NCBI GenBank assembly: GCA_022703585.1
Contig: JAKLDJ010000004.1
Span: 135,594-199,593, forward strand
Origin: Candidatus Omnitrophota bacterium
GTDB taxonomy: Bacteria > Omnitrophota > Gorgyraeia > Zapsychrales > JAKLDJ01
DNA: 64,000 bases
Direction of reading: 5' to 3'
Part shown: piece after piece, positions 18,595-27,419 of the stretch
Layout: the number at the start of each line of letters is the position of its first letter
Numbering within the stretch: the stretch's first letter is position 1
Made by a program: the position numbers and the translations under genes
Notes under the pieces: generated by a model
What the model was told of the DNA's origin: nothing
What the model saw: the letters and a program-made list of their open reading frames with translations, nothing else
Databases searched by the model: none

Positions 18595-19647
18595 ATGAAT
18601 TGGCAAGGAATTATTCACCGATACAAAGAGTTTTTACCCGTTACCGACGACACACCGATTGTCACCTTAAATGAGGGGAATACGCCGCTTATCTTTTCCC
18701 CTCACCTAACCGAGATGATCGGGCTTGACGTTTACCTTAAATACGAGGGGACAAATCCGACCGGTTCGTTCAAAGACCGGGGCATGACCATGGCCATTTC
18801 CAAGGCCAAAGAGAACAATGTCACTGCGGTCATGTGCGCCTCTACCGGCAATACCTCGGCTTCGGCCGCGGCCTATGCCGCGCGCTGCGGATTAAAGTGC
18901 ATCGTCCTCATTCCCGACGGTAACATCGCCTTGGGAAAATTGGCTCAAGCCATGGTCCATAACGCCCAGGTGCTTGCGATTAAAGGTAATTTTGACGATG
19001 CCTTAAACCTGGTCAAGGACATTACGGCTAATTACCCCATTGCCCTGGTCAATTCGCTTAATCCCTTTCGCATCGAGGGGCAGAAGACCGCGGCGTTTGA
19101 GATCTGCGACTTCTTGGGCGATGCACCCGACTATCACGCCATTCCCGTCGGAAATGCCGGCAACATCACCTCGTACTGGAAAGGATATAAAGAATATAAC
19201 CAAAAGGACAAATCCGAGAAGCTGCCTAAGATGCTGGGTTTCCAGGCGGCCAAATCCGCGCCCATCGTTGAGGGAAGAATCATAAAAAACCCGGAAACTA
19301 TTGCCACCGCCATCCGTATCGGCAACCCGGCCAGCTGGAAAAGCGCCGAGGCCGCGCGCGATGAATCCAACGGGCTGATCGAGGCGGTCACCGACGAAGA
19401 GATCCTGGAGGCCTATAAGATGCTGGCGTCATGTGACGGAGTTTTTGTCGAACCGGCATCAGCCGCGTCGGTCGCCGGTATTATAAAATTAAACCGCAGG
19501 GATTATTTCCGAAATAAAAAAGGGAGCATTGTCTGCACCTTAACTGGGCACGGATTAAAAGACCCCAATATTGCCATCAAGAGCATTAAGGAACCGGTCA
19601 CGGTTGAGGCGAATTTAAAGACGATTCTAAAACACATTGGCTATTAA
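18595..19647 (+). CDS. thrC: Threonine synthase
   Basis: 350 residues, PLP-dependent fold type [11 protein letters not shown] near the N-terminus, PLP-lysine motif [12 protein letters not shown] near residue 58, [14 protein letters not shown]-type phosphate-binding region ([19 protein letters not shown]) and [11 protein letters not shown] near the C-terminus. It forms threonine from O-phosphohomoserine, so a homoserine kinase must exist; no GHMP-type ThrB is present here, but a candidate follows two genes later. The 3' end overlaps the next gene. Confidence 0.96.
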   Translation: MNWQGIIHRYKEFLPVTDDTPIVTLNEGNTPLIFSPHLTEMIGLDVYLKYEGTNPTGSFKDRGMTMAISKAKENNVTAVMCASTGNTSASAAAYAARCGLKCIVLIPDGNIALGKLAQAMVHNAQVLAIKGNFDDALNLVKDITANYPIALVNSLNPFRIEGQKTAAFEICDFLGDAPDYHAIPVGNAGNITSYWKGYKEYNQKDKSEKLPKMLGFQAAKSAPIVEGRIIKNPETIATAIRIGNPASWKSAEAARDESNGLIEAVTDEEILEAYKMLASCDGVFVEPASAASVAGIIKLNRRDYFRNKKGSIVCTLTGHGLKDPNIAIKSIKEPVTVEANLKTILKHIGY

Positions 19648-20284
19648 ATCCTTAAAAAGCAAGAAAATACTCGTCACCTGCGGGCCCACCTGGGTCCCGA
19701 TTGACGACATGCGGGTCATCAGCAATCGTTCCACCGGTGAATTCGGCCATGTTATTGCCGAAAACCTTAAAAAAGAAGGGGCCGTAATCACGCTTCTGGA
19801 AGGCCCGGTCACGAGTACCGAGCGGCCCAAAGGCGTGCGGGTTTTAAAGTTTTTGTTTTTTGACGAGCTGTCAAATCTCTTAAATGAGGAATTAAAAAAC
19901 GATTACGACATTGTCATTCATGCGGCGGCGGTTTCCGACTATCAGCCGACCCATACCTACGGCTCAAAAATAAGTTCGGAATTTTCCCGGCTGACACTCA
20001 ATCTGACGCCGGCGCCAAAACTGATCGACAATATGAAGAAGATAAACCCAAAAATATTTTTAGTCGGATTTAAACTGGAATCTTCAATCGAAAAAGAACA
20101 CATGATGGTCAAGGCCCAGAATTTGATGAAGAGGGCGGATTGTGATCTCGTCATTGCCAACTGTCAGGACAATAAGAGCTACATTGCCTATATCGTCGAC
20201 AAGGAACGAAATGTCTTAGGCCAAGGGGTTGGCAAAAAAGATGTCGCAAAAACGCTTACAAGAATTTTAAAGGAAAAATTATGA
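19637..20284 (+). CDS. coaB: Phosphopantothenoylcysteine synthetase domain protein (stand-alone CoaB)
   Basis: 215 residues starting at a TTG that overlaps thrC. The N-terminus [20 protein letters not shown] followed by RSTGEFG is the nucleotide-binding start of the CoaB half of the usual CoaBC fusion; [10 protein letters not shown] near residue 97 and [19 protein letters not shown] and ANCQDN are CoaB motifs. The CoaC decarboxylase half is absent, so it must be supplied elsewhere. Function: joins 4'-phosphopantothenate and cysteine in CoA synthesis. Its position inside the threonine operon is odd. It overlaps the next gene by four bases. Confidence 0.85.
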   Translation: MAIKSLKSKKILVTCGPTWVPIDDMRVISNRSTGEFGHVIAENLKKEGAVITLLEGPVTSTERPKGVRVLKFLFFDELSNLLNEELKNDYDIVIHAAAVSDYQPTHTYGSKISSEFSRLTLNLTPAPKLIDNMKKINPKIFLVGFKLESSIEKEHMMVKAQNLMKRADCDLVIANCQDNKSYIAYIVDKERNVLGQGVGKKDVAKTLTRILKEKL

Positions 20285-21480
20285 AATATATCGTTTTAGT
20301 CCCCGACGGCATGGCGGATTACCCTCTGGCGGACTTAGGCGGCCGGACCCCTTTGCAGGTCGCCAATAAACCCAACATGGATTTTATCGCCCAAAATGGC
20401 CTGGCCGGTTTGGTCCAGACCATCCCCGACAAAATGCCGCCGGGTTCGGAAATTGGAAACCTGGCCCTGATGGGTTATGACCCCGCGACTTGTTTCTCGG
20501 GCCGTGCTCCCTTAGAAGCCGCCAATCTCGGCATCGAACTTAACGACAACGAAGTCGCCTTTCGCTGCAATCTAGTCACCATCGAGAACCAGAACATGGC
20601 CGATTACAGCGCCGGGCACATCTCCCATAAAGAGGCCTCAGTTTTAATTGATACGCTTAATCAGCATTTAAAAACCGACGCCGTGCGTTTTCATGCGGGA
20701 AAAAGCTACCGTCATCTGATGGTTGTAAAAACCGATGACCCCCAAACAGTCGCTAAAATTAAATGCACGCCCCCGCACGATATCATGGGGCAGGAAATCA
20801 AGCGCCATCTGCCCCAGGGAAAACATGCGGAAATTCTGTTAAGCCTAATGGAACGCTCGCGCGATATCCTTAACAATCATTCCGTCAATCAAGTACGTAT
20901 TGACCTAAAAGAAAATCCGGCCAACATGATCTGGCTCTGGGGCCAGGGCCAACGGCCCAGCTTAACATCTTTCTCGGATAAATTCGGGGTTAAGGGATCG
21001 GTTATCTCGGCGGTGGATCTTATTAACGGCATCGGAAAACTCATCAAGCTGAATGTCGTTACCGTGCCCGGCATCACCGGTTATTACGACACAAATTATT
21101 TGGGCAAAGCCCAATACGCGCTGGACTCGTTAAAGAAAAACGACTTTGTCTTTGTGCATGTCGAAGCAACGGACGAAGCCGGGCATAACGGCGACATCCG
21201 GATGAAAATCACCTGTATTGAACGCTTTGACAAAGATGTGGTGGGTACCGTATTAAAGCATTTTAAGGGCAGGGATGATTTCCGTATTCTCGTCGTTCCC
21301 GACCATGCGACACCGATTGAAAAACGCACGCATACCAGTGACCCGGTTTGCTTTTGCATGTTGGGAAACAATATTTCCAAGGACGGCATCTCCGAATTCA
21401 ATGAAGCAACCGCGAAAGAAAAGGGGCTCAAGTTTCCCAGCGGTGAGGCAATGATGGAATATTTTATGAGAAAAATCTAA
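20281..21480 (+). CDS. Phosphoglycerate-mutase-like protein, proposed homoserine kinase (ApgM/alkaline phosphatase superfamily)
   Basis: 399 residues of the archaeal-type, cofactor-independent phosphoglycerate mutase family: LVPDGMADYPLADLGGRTPL at the start, GNLALMGYDP and SGRAPLEAANLGI near residue 70, AFRCNLVTI, EATDEAGHNGD near residue 300 and VVPDHATPIEKRTHTSDPV near residue 340 (metal ligands). Bacterial members inside thr operons have been proposed to replace the missing homoserine kinase (the 'proposed homoserine kinase' subfamily). It lies between thrC and lysC, and no GHMP kinase is in the window, which favours that role over glycolysis. This remains inference from context and family. 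Confidence 0.82.
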   Translation: MKYIVLVPDGMADYPLADLGGRTPLQVANKPNMDFIAQNGLAGLVQTIPDKMPPGSEIGNLALMGYDPATCFSGRAPLEAANLGIELNDNEVAFRCNLVTIENQNMADYSAGHISHKEASVLIDTLNQHLKTDAVRFHAGKSYRHLMVVKTDDPQTVAKIKCTPPHDIMGQEIKRHLPQGKHAEILLSLMERSRDILNNHSVNQVRIDLKENPANMIWLWGQGQRPSLTSFSDKFGVKGSVISAVDLINGIGKLIKLNVVTVPGITGYYDTNYLGKAQYALDSLKKNDFVFVHVEATDEAGHNGDIRMKITCIERFDKDVVGTVLKHFKGRDDFRILVVPDHATPIEKRTHTSDPVCFCMLGNNISKDGISEFNEATAKEKGLKFPSGEAMMEYFMRKI

Positions 21481-21550
21481 ACCAGAGGCGCAATCGGCAA
21501 GGACAGATCGCGCCAGCACACCCCATTAAAAGGAGTCAAGCAAAAGTAAA

Positions 21551-22774
21551 ATGAGCAAAAAACTTGTAGTCCAAAAATACGGCGGCAGTTCGGTTAAAGA
21601 TAGCGACCGGGTCAAGGCCGTCGCCAAACGCATCGTTTCCTACAAAACCCATCACCAGGACGTCGTCGCTGTTGTCTCGGCACGGGGAGATACCACCGAT
21701 GAGCTGGAAAGCCTGGCGTTTGAAATTACCAATAATCCGCCGGAGCGGGAAATGGACATGCTCATCTCGACCGGAGAGCAGATTTCCTGCGCGCTTTTGG
21801 CTATGGCGATCAAAGAACTCGGGTTTGATGCCATTTCATTTACCGGGGGCCAGGTCGGGATTAAAACCGACCGGATTCACACCAAGGCACGGATTATCAC
21901 CATTGATGCCCGCCGTATCCGAAAAGCGCTCACGAAAAATAAAATTGTCATCGTCGCCGGCTTTCAGGGCGTTACCCGGGATGACGAAATTACAACGTTG
22001 GGACGCGGGGGATCCGACTTAACCGCGGTGGCCTTAGCCAAGGCCTTAAACGCGGATGTCTGCGAAATTTACACGGACGTGGACGGGATCTATACCACCG
22101 ACCCGCGCATCGTTACAGAGGCCAAGAAAATCCATACCATAACATTCGAAGAAATGCTGGAGATGGCATCCTTAGGCGCCCAGGTTATGCAGGCGCGTTC
22201 GATTGAAGTCGCTAAAAGATTTAACATCCCTATTCATGTACGATCGAGTTATTCCAAGGAGGAAGGAACCATGATCACCAAGGCAGACGAACATATGGAG
22301 AGCATTGCGGTGCGCGCCGTCACCTGCAATAAATCCGAAGCAAAGGTAACCATCTGCGACGTCCCCGACAAGCCCGGGGTAGCCGCCAGGATTTTTACCG
22401 AGATTTCCAAAGCCGGTATTAATGTCGATATGATCGTGCAAAATGTCAGCCGCATGAAAACAACCGACATTTCATTTACCGTCCCCAAGGTATCGTTAAA
22501 TAAAACACTGGCCACCGCGCGCCACATCACCAAGACCATCGGCGGCGGAAACATCCTTCAGGACGATCAAATCGCCCGTGTTTCTATTGTGGGGGCAGGA
22601 ATGCGTTCGCATTACGGCATTGCCGCAAAGATGTTTAAGGCCCTGGCCGATCAGAAGATCAACATCGAAATGATTTCAACTTCCGAAATCAGCATCTCCT
22701 GCATTATCGAACGAAAATTCTCGGACATGGCGGTCAAGACACTGCATAAAACATTTAATCTGGAAAGGACTTGA
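21551..22774 (+). CDS. lysC: Aspartate kinase
   Basis: 407 residues. KYGGSSVKD at the N-terminus, STGEQISCALLAMA near residue 78, TLGRGGSDLTAVALA near residue 155 and EIYTDVDGIYTTDPRIV are the amino-acid kinase signatures; two ACT domains follow (KVTICDVPDKPGVAARIF and ARVSIVGAGMRSHYGIAAKM). The enzyme phosphorylates aspartate at the head of the Lys/Thr/Met pathway and is probably inhibited by Lys and/or Thr through the ACT pair. Its stop overlaps a TTG that is one possible start of cimA. Confidence 0.97.
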   Translation: MSKKLVVQKYGGSSVKDSDRVKAVAKRIVSYKTHHQDVVAVVSARGDTTDELESLAFEITNNPPEREMDMLISTGEQISCALLAMAIKELGFDAISFTGGQVGIKTDRIHTKARIITIDARRIRKALTKNKIVIVAGFQGVTRDDEITTLGRGGSDLTAVALAKALNADVCEIYTDVDGIYTTDPRIVTEAKKIHTITFEEMLEMASLGAQVMQARSIEVAKRFNIPIHVRSSYSKEEGTMITKADEHMESIAVRAVTCNKSEAKVTICDVPDKPGVAARIFTEISKAGINVDMIVQNVSRMKTTDISFTVPKVSLNKTLATARHITKTIGGGNILQDDQIARVSIVGAGMRSHYGIAAKMFKALADQKINIEMISTSEISISCIIERKFSDMAVKTLHKTFNLERT

Positions 22775-22779
22775 GCAAA

Positions 22780-24351
22780 ATGTTAAAAGTCGTTATCTAC
22801 GATACGACCCTGCGGGACGGCTCCCAAACTGAAGGTGTGTCATTTTCCGTCAACGATAAAATCAAGATCGCCGAAAAACTTGACGATTTAGGAATTCATT
22901 ACATCGAGGGCGGCTGGCCGGGCTCTAACCCGAAGGACAAGGAATTCTTTAAGATGATGCAAAAAAAGAAATTAAAGACAGCCGTCCTGGCTGCTTTCGG
23001 CTCAACCCGGCGCACCAAGATCAAGGCCTCCCAGGATCAGAATTTGTGCGACCTGATTGCCTCCGGAGCCCGCACCGTCACCATCTTCGGAAAAAGCTGG
23101 GATCTGCATGTCCGGGATGTCTTAAGGACAACCCTCGAAGACAATTTGGAAATCATTTTTGATTCCGTTAGTTTTCTAAAGAAAGAAGGGCGGGAAGTAT
23201 TTTACGACGCCGAACATTTTTTTGACTCTTATAAACAAAATCCCGAATATGCCCTTAAGACAATTCTTTCCGCCCAGCAAGCCAAAGCCGATTGCATCGT
23301 CCTGTGCGATACCAACGGCGGCACCATGCCGGATGAGGTAAGGAAAATCATTCGCGAGATCAAGCCGAAAATCAAAACACAATTAGGCATTCACACCCAC
23401 AACGATCTGGACTTGGCCGTTGCCAACAGCCTGACGGCCATTCAAGAAGGCTGCACCCAGGTCCAGGGAACGCTCAATGGGCTAGGCGAACGCTGCGGGA
23501 ATGCCGACTTGTGCACCATCATTGCCATCTTGCACACCAAAATGAAATACACATCCATTCCGGATTCAAAGATTAAACAATTGCACAAGACCTCTTACTT
23601 TTTAAGCGAAGTAACCAACATCAAATTACCCGACAATACACCGTTTGTGGGTCATTCAGCCTTTGCGCATAAGGGAGGGGTTCACATCGATGCCATGCTT
23701 AAAAACCCTCTGGCTTATGAACATGCAAAACCGGAAGTTGTCGGAAACCACCGCCGGTTTTTAACCTCAGAGCTGGCCGGGAAAATGCCGATTGTCTTAA
23801 AAGCCCAGCAGCTAAATCTTAAGCTAGATAAAAAATCTCCGGAGACAAAGAAAGCCCTCGAGGCCCTGCAGGCAAAGGAATACGAAGGCTACCAATATGA
23901 AGCGGCCGATGCCTCGTTTGAATTATTTATGAAAAGGGAGTTTAAAAAATACACCCGGTTTTTCCAGCTGGAAGGATTCAAAGTCACAACCGAAAAACGC
24001 TACGACGGAAAAGTATTTGCCGAGGCCTCGATCCGCTTAAAGGTTAAAGGAAAAGAGGAGTTCAGCGCTTCCGACGGAGACGGCCCGGTGGACGCCCTGG
24101 ACCGAGCACTGCGCAAGGCCTTAACTAAGTTTTATCCCAATCTAACGCAGATGCATCTTTCCGATTACAAGGTGCGCGTTTTGGATACCAAATCCGGAAC
24201 GGCGGCCAAAGTCCGGGTCCTTATCGAATCACAGGACGAGACCGATTCCTGGACAACCATCGGTGTTCACGAAAATATTATCGAGGCCAGCTGGGAGGCC
24301 TTACTCGACAGCATCGAATATAAACTTTTAAAAGACCAAAAGAAAAAGTAA
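22780..24351 (+). CDS. cimA: (R)-citramalate synthase
   Basis: 523 residues from the ATG at 22780, which stands ten bases after GGAAAGGA; a TTG nine bases earlier is in frame but too near that site. YDTTLRDGSQTEGVSFSVND is the acetyl-CoA/metal-binding start of the isopropylmalate-synthase superfamily; YIEGGWPGSNPKD is characteristic of citramalate synthases. LGIHTHNDLDLAVANS carries the catalytic HxH pair, and the C-terminal LeuA-like regulatory domain (about 370-523) is complete. It condenses pyruvate and acetyl-CoA toward 2-ketobutyrate, giving threonine-independent isoleucine. It is the last gene of the operon. Confidence 0.94.
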   Translation: MLKVVIYDTTLRDGSQTEGVSFSVNDKIKIAEKLDDLGIHYIEGGWPGSNPKDKEFFKMMQKKKLKTAVLAAFGSTRRTKIKASQDQNLCDLIASGARTVTIFGKSWDLHVRDVLRTTLEDNLEIIFDSVSFLKKEGREVFYDAEHFFDSYKQNPEYALKTILSAQQAKADCIVLCDTNGGTMPDEVRKIIREIKPKIKTQLGIHTHNDLDLAVANSLTAIQEGCTQVQGTLNGLGERCGNADLCTIIAILHTKMKYTSIPDSKIKQLHKTSYFLSEVTNIKLPDNTPFVGHSAFAHKGGVHIDAMLKNPLAYEHAKPEVVGNHRRFLTSELAGKMPIVLKAQQLNLKLDKKSPETKKALEALQAKEYEGYQYEAADASFELFMKREFKKYTRFFQLEGFKVTTEKRYDGKVFAEASIRLKVKGKEEFSASDGDGPVDALDRALRKALTKFYPNLTQMHLSDYKVRVLDTKSGTAAKVRVLIESQDETDSWTTIGVHENIIEASWEALLDSIEYKLLKDQKKK

Positions 24352-24363
24352 CCCTTCGACGCT

Positions 24364-24444
24364 CCCCGCCCTAAAGGACGGGGTTTGCGCAGGGTTTTTG
24401 ATCTCATTGGCGCCTAAATTCCTTTCGGAAGGGATTTAGGCGCC
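24364..24444 (+). terminator. Two hairpins between cimA and valS
   Basis: A short GC hairpin (24364-24383, CCCCG/CGGGG core with one mismatch) ends the cimA transcript region and is followed by scattered T runs. A much stronger 16-bp stem follows at 24409-24444 (GGCGCCTAAAT ... ATTTAGGCGCC, TCGG loop). The second has no proper U-tract on its 3' side, so it may be a leader structure of valS rather than a terminator. Confidence 0.5.
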
Positions 24445-24490
24445 GCAAAAATTAAACTCCGAAGCTCGCGCTTCTTTAACTTTACGAACA

Positions 24491-27127
24491 ATGACCGAAC
24501 TATCTACCCGCTACAGCCCCAACGAAAACGAAGACAAGTGGCTTAAGTTCTGGGAAGAAAAGAATGTCTTTCATGCCCAGGCTAACCCGGATAAAAAGCC
24601 GTATTCGATCGTTATTCCACCGCCGAATGTTACCGGCATTCTGCATATGGGCCACGCCCTGAACAACACCCTCCAGGATATCTTGATCCGGTACAAACGC
24701 ATGACCGGCTTTGAAACCCTGTGGATGCCGGGAATCGACCATGCCGGTATTGCCACCCAAAATGTGGTTGAAAAACAAATCGCCAAAGAAGGCAAGACCC
24801 GCCAGGATTTGGGCCGTGAGGAATTCTTAAAACGCCTTTGGGAATGGAAAAAACAATACGGTGACACTATCATCCGCCAGCTGGAAAAATTAGGCGCATC
24901 CTGCGACTGGCAGCGCACGCGCTTTACCATGGATGAACATTATAGTGAAGCCGTCCGGCATACATTTATCACGCTTTACGAAAAAGGCCTCATCTACCGG
25001 GGCCAGCGCATTATCAACTGGTGCCCGCGCTGCCAGACCGCCCTTTCCGATGAGGAAGCGCAGCATAAAGAAATTAACGGTTCGCTTTACTATATACGCT
25101 ATTCCTTTAAAGAAAATCCCCATGATAGCGTTACCGTTGCCACGACGCGGCCTGAGACCATGCTGGGGGATACGGCCGTTGCTGTTAATCCCACCGACAA
25201 ACGTTATAAGAAATTCATCGGGAAAACCCTAATCCTGCCGCTGGTGAACCGCGAAATTAAGATCATTGCCGACGAACTGGTCGATCCCAAATTCGGTACC
25301 GGCGCGGTTAAAGTAACCCCGGCTCATGACCCGAACGATTTTGCCATGGGAAAGAAACATGATCTCGAATTCATAAATATCATGCACCCCGATGCCCGCC
25401 TAAACGAAAAAGCCGGACACTTCTCCGGAATGAGCAGGGCGGAGGGACGCAAAGCAGTTTTGGAGGCCTTAAAACAGGGGAACCTCTTAGAAAAGATTGA
25501 GCCGCACACCCACGCGGTCGGCCACTGCTACCGCTGCGACACCATGGTCGAGCCTTACCTATCAAGGCAGTGGTTTGTCAAGATGAAACCGCTCGCCCAG
25601 CCGGCAATCGATGTCGTCAAAAAAGGAAAAATAAAGTTTTATCCTTCCCGGTGGACAAAGGTGTATCTCAATTGGATGGAAAATATCCAGGATTGGTGCA
25701 TCTCGCGCCAGATATGGTGGGGGCATCGCATTCCGGTATGGTACTGCCGCGATTGCCACAATGACAACGCGCCTATCGTATCTAAAATAACGCCTCAAGA
25801 ATGCCCTCAGTGCCATTCAAAAAATATCTATCAAGACGAAGACGTTTTAGACACCTGGTTCTCATCCTGGCTTTGGCCCTTCGCCACACTTCACTGGCCC
25901 GAAAAGAACAAAGACCTCGAATATTTTTATCCGACTTCTGCCTTATCTACCGCACCCGAAATCATTTTCTTTTGGGTCGCGCGCATGATCATGGCAGGGC
26001 TGGAATTTATGGGAGACATCCCGTTTTCGGATGTGTACATCCACGGGACGGTGCGCGATGCGAAGGGGCGCAAGATGTCAAAATCTCTGGGTAACGCCAT
26101 TGACCCGCTGGAAATCATTAAAGAATACGGCGCCGATGCGTTACGTTTTAGTCTGATCATGAATTCCGGGCAGGACCTTTTTATTTCTAAAGAAAAATTC
26201 GAGATCGGACGCAATTTTGCCAATAAGATCTGGAATGCATCCAGGCTGATTTTGATGAATATCCCCGAGGGAGAAAATAATTTTGATCTCGCCAATTTAA
26301 ACAACCAAAAGACACTTGACCTGCCGTCCCGCTGGATCCTCGCGCAGTTCTATGCGACATTAGAAAAAGTTGACAAGGCGCTTGATAAATACCGTTTCTC
26401 AGAGGCCGAGACGCTCATTTATGACTTTTTCTGGGGAAATTTCTGCGATTGGTACCTGGAGACAATTAAAGACAAATTCTCGGACAAAAATACCAGGATT
26501 GTTGCCGCAGGAATACTCGAGCAAACCCTTAAAATGCTTCACCCGTTCATGCCCTTTATCACTGAGGAGATCTGGCATAAATTCAACCCCCATGCCGGCT
26601 CTCTGGCCGTTGCGGCTTGGCCCACCATCAACAAACAGCTTATCGACAAAAAAGCGCAAGGGCAGATGAAGGCGATAACCGAATTGATCAATGTCATCCG
26701 GAATATCCGCATGCATTGGAATATTGACCAGCACGCATCGGTTGAATGCTTTGTGCAGGCTAAAACTGAAAATGAATCGGACCTGATAAAAGAAAATTCC
26801 GGAATCATTAAAATACTGGCTAAGATCAGCAATCTTTCCGTCGAAAGAAATCTTCCAAAGCCAAAAGACGCAGCCACCGGCATCGCCGGAAAGCTGAAAT
26901 TTTATATCCCTTTAGCCGGTGTCATCGACATCGAGAAAGAAAAAGGGAGGATTACGGCGCAAGTTAAAAATCAGGCTGCTGCTGTCAAAGACCTGTCAAA
27001 AAGGCTTAAAAACAAAGATTTTCTTAAGAAAGCGCCTAAAGAAGTCGTCGAAAAAGAGAGGGCGCGCCTCGAAACACTTCAAGCAAAAATTAAAGAATTA
27101 AAAACCGCTCTTAAAGAATTATTTTAA
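24491..27127 (+). CDS. valS: Valine--tRNA ligase
   Basis: 878 residues, normal for ValS. HIGH-type signature PPPNVTGILHMGHALNN near residue 41, editing domain with TTRPETMLGDTAVAVNP, KMSKS-type GRKMSKSLGNAIDPLE near residue 520, anticodon-binding domain after 610, and a C-terminal coiled coil (about 815-878) rich in Lys and Glu, as usual for ValS. It attaches valine to tRNA-Val and fits at the end of a branched-chain amino acid block. Upstream leader has a strong hairpin but no T-box sequence. Confidence 0.97.
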   Translation: MTELSTRYSPNENEDKWLKFWEEKNVFHAQANPDKKPYSIVIPPPNVTGILHMGHALNNTLQDILIRYKRMTGFETLWMPGIDHAGIATQNVVEKQIAKEGKTRQDLGREEFLKRLWEWKKQYGDTIIRQLEKLGASCDWQRTRFTMDEHYSEAVRHTFITLYEKGLIYRGQRIINWCPRCQTALSDEEAQHKEINGSLYYIRYSFKENPHDSVTVATTRPETMLGDTAVAVNPTDKRYKKFIGKTLILPLVNREIKIIADELVDPKFGTGAVKVTPAHDPNDFAMGKKHDLEFINIMHPDARLNEKAGHFSGMSRAEGRKAVLEALKQGNLLEKIEPHTHAVGHCYRCDTMVEPYLSRQWFVKMKPLAQPAIDVVKKGKIKFYPSRWTKVYLNWMENIQDWCISRQIWWGHRIPVWYCRDCHNDNAPIVSKITPQECPQCHSKNIYQDEDVLDTWFSSWLWPFATLHWPEKNKDLEYFYPTSALSTAPEIIFFWVARMIMAGLEFMGDIPFSDVYIHGTVRDAKGRKMSKSLGNAIDPLEIIKEYGADALRFSLIMNSGQDLFISKEKFEIGRNFANKIWNASRLILMNIPEGENNFDLANLNNQKTLDLPSRWILAQFYATLEKVDKALDKYRFSEAETLIYDFFWGNFCDWYLETIKDKFSDKNTRIVAAGILEQTLKMLHPFMPFITEEIWHKFNPHAGSLAVAAWPTINKQLIDKKAQGQMKAITELINVIRNIRMHWNIDQHASVECFVQAKTENESDLIKENSGIIKILAKISNLSVERNLPKPKDAATGIAGKLKFYIPLAGVIDIEKEKGRITAQVKNQAAAVKDLSKRLKNKDFLKKAPKEVVEKERARLETLQAKIKELKTALKELF

Positions 27128-27132
27128 GCAAT

Positions 27133-27161
27133 TTGTTTTCTCCATAAAGGCGTGCTATACT
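27133..27161 (+). promoter_or_regulatory. Promoter of the riboswitch-pilin operon
   Basis: TTGTTT (27133-27138), 17-base spacer, extended TGC-TATACT (-10 at 27156-27161). The transcript would start just before 27170, exactly where the riboswitch P1 stem begins. Confidence 0.72.
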
Positions 27162-27169
27162 TTCACTTA

Positions 27170-27313
27170 GATAATCAAAAGGCAAACTATTCGAAAGGAT
27201 AGGGCCCATGAACCTCGAAAAGGTTCATGGTCTTGCGTTTTACGGGCGCAAGGGCAAAGCCACAGGCCTTCGTTCCGCCAGAATGCGGAAAAAGACAGCT
27301 GGGTTGCATTATC
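27170..27313 (+). ncRNA. Cyclic di-GMP riboswitch (GEMM-I type) with an inserted two-hairpin extension
   Basis: P1 is GATAAT/ATTATC (27170-27175 with 27308-27313). The core reads GGCAAACTATTCGAAAGGAT (27181-27200), the GNRA-capped first hairpin of GEMM-I, and later GGCAAAGCCACAGGCC and AGCTGGGTTGC, the conserved junction, P3 entry and tetraloop receptor strand. In ordinary GEMM-I RNAs the first hairpin is joined to CAAAGCC by a few bases (GGACG); here about 50 bases intervene, forming two extra hairpins (27206-27230 and 27232-27252). The RNA precedes a terminator and pilin-type genes, a common target of this class. Strong match to the family from memory; the insertion is odd because it falls at the ligand junction. 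Confidence 0.85.
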
Positions 27314-27371
27314 AAGATAGAATTAAACATGACAAAATTATCATTGCGTCATTTTTAATTTGATAATGCAA
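27304..27371 (+). promoter_or_regulatory. Alternative stem overlapping riboswitch P1 and terminator
   Basis: TTGCATTATCAA (27304-27315) is perfectly complementary to TTGATAATGCAA (27360-27371), with inner pairings AATTAAA/TTTAATT and ATGAC/GTCAT. The left arm contains the 3' strand of P1, and the right arm shares two bases with the terminator stem. It could act as the switching element, but the overlap with the terminator is small, so whether ligand turns expression on or off cannot be told. Confidence 0.6.
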
Positions 27372-27399
27372 TCCTGTCCAAGAAAGACAGGATTTTTTT
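27370..27399 (+). terminator. Rho-independent terminator in the riboswitch expression platform
   Basis: AATCCTGTC / GACAGGATT nine-base-pair stem with seven-base loop, followed by a T-run to 27399. It lies between the aptamer and the first pilin gene, so control is probably at transcription elongation. Confidence 0.9.
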
Positions 27400-27419
27400 G
27401 TGACTACGAAAGATTGACA

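Noticed and set aside
24352-24490. T-box leader of valS
   Set aside because: The conserved T-box sequence and specifier-loop pattern are absent; only plain hairpins are visible.
27360-27419. Upstream start for the first pilin gene
   Set aside because: It would lie in the terminator stem of the riboswitch and put 20 hydrophilic residues ahead of the short pilin leader peptide.
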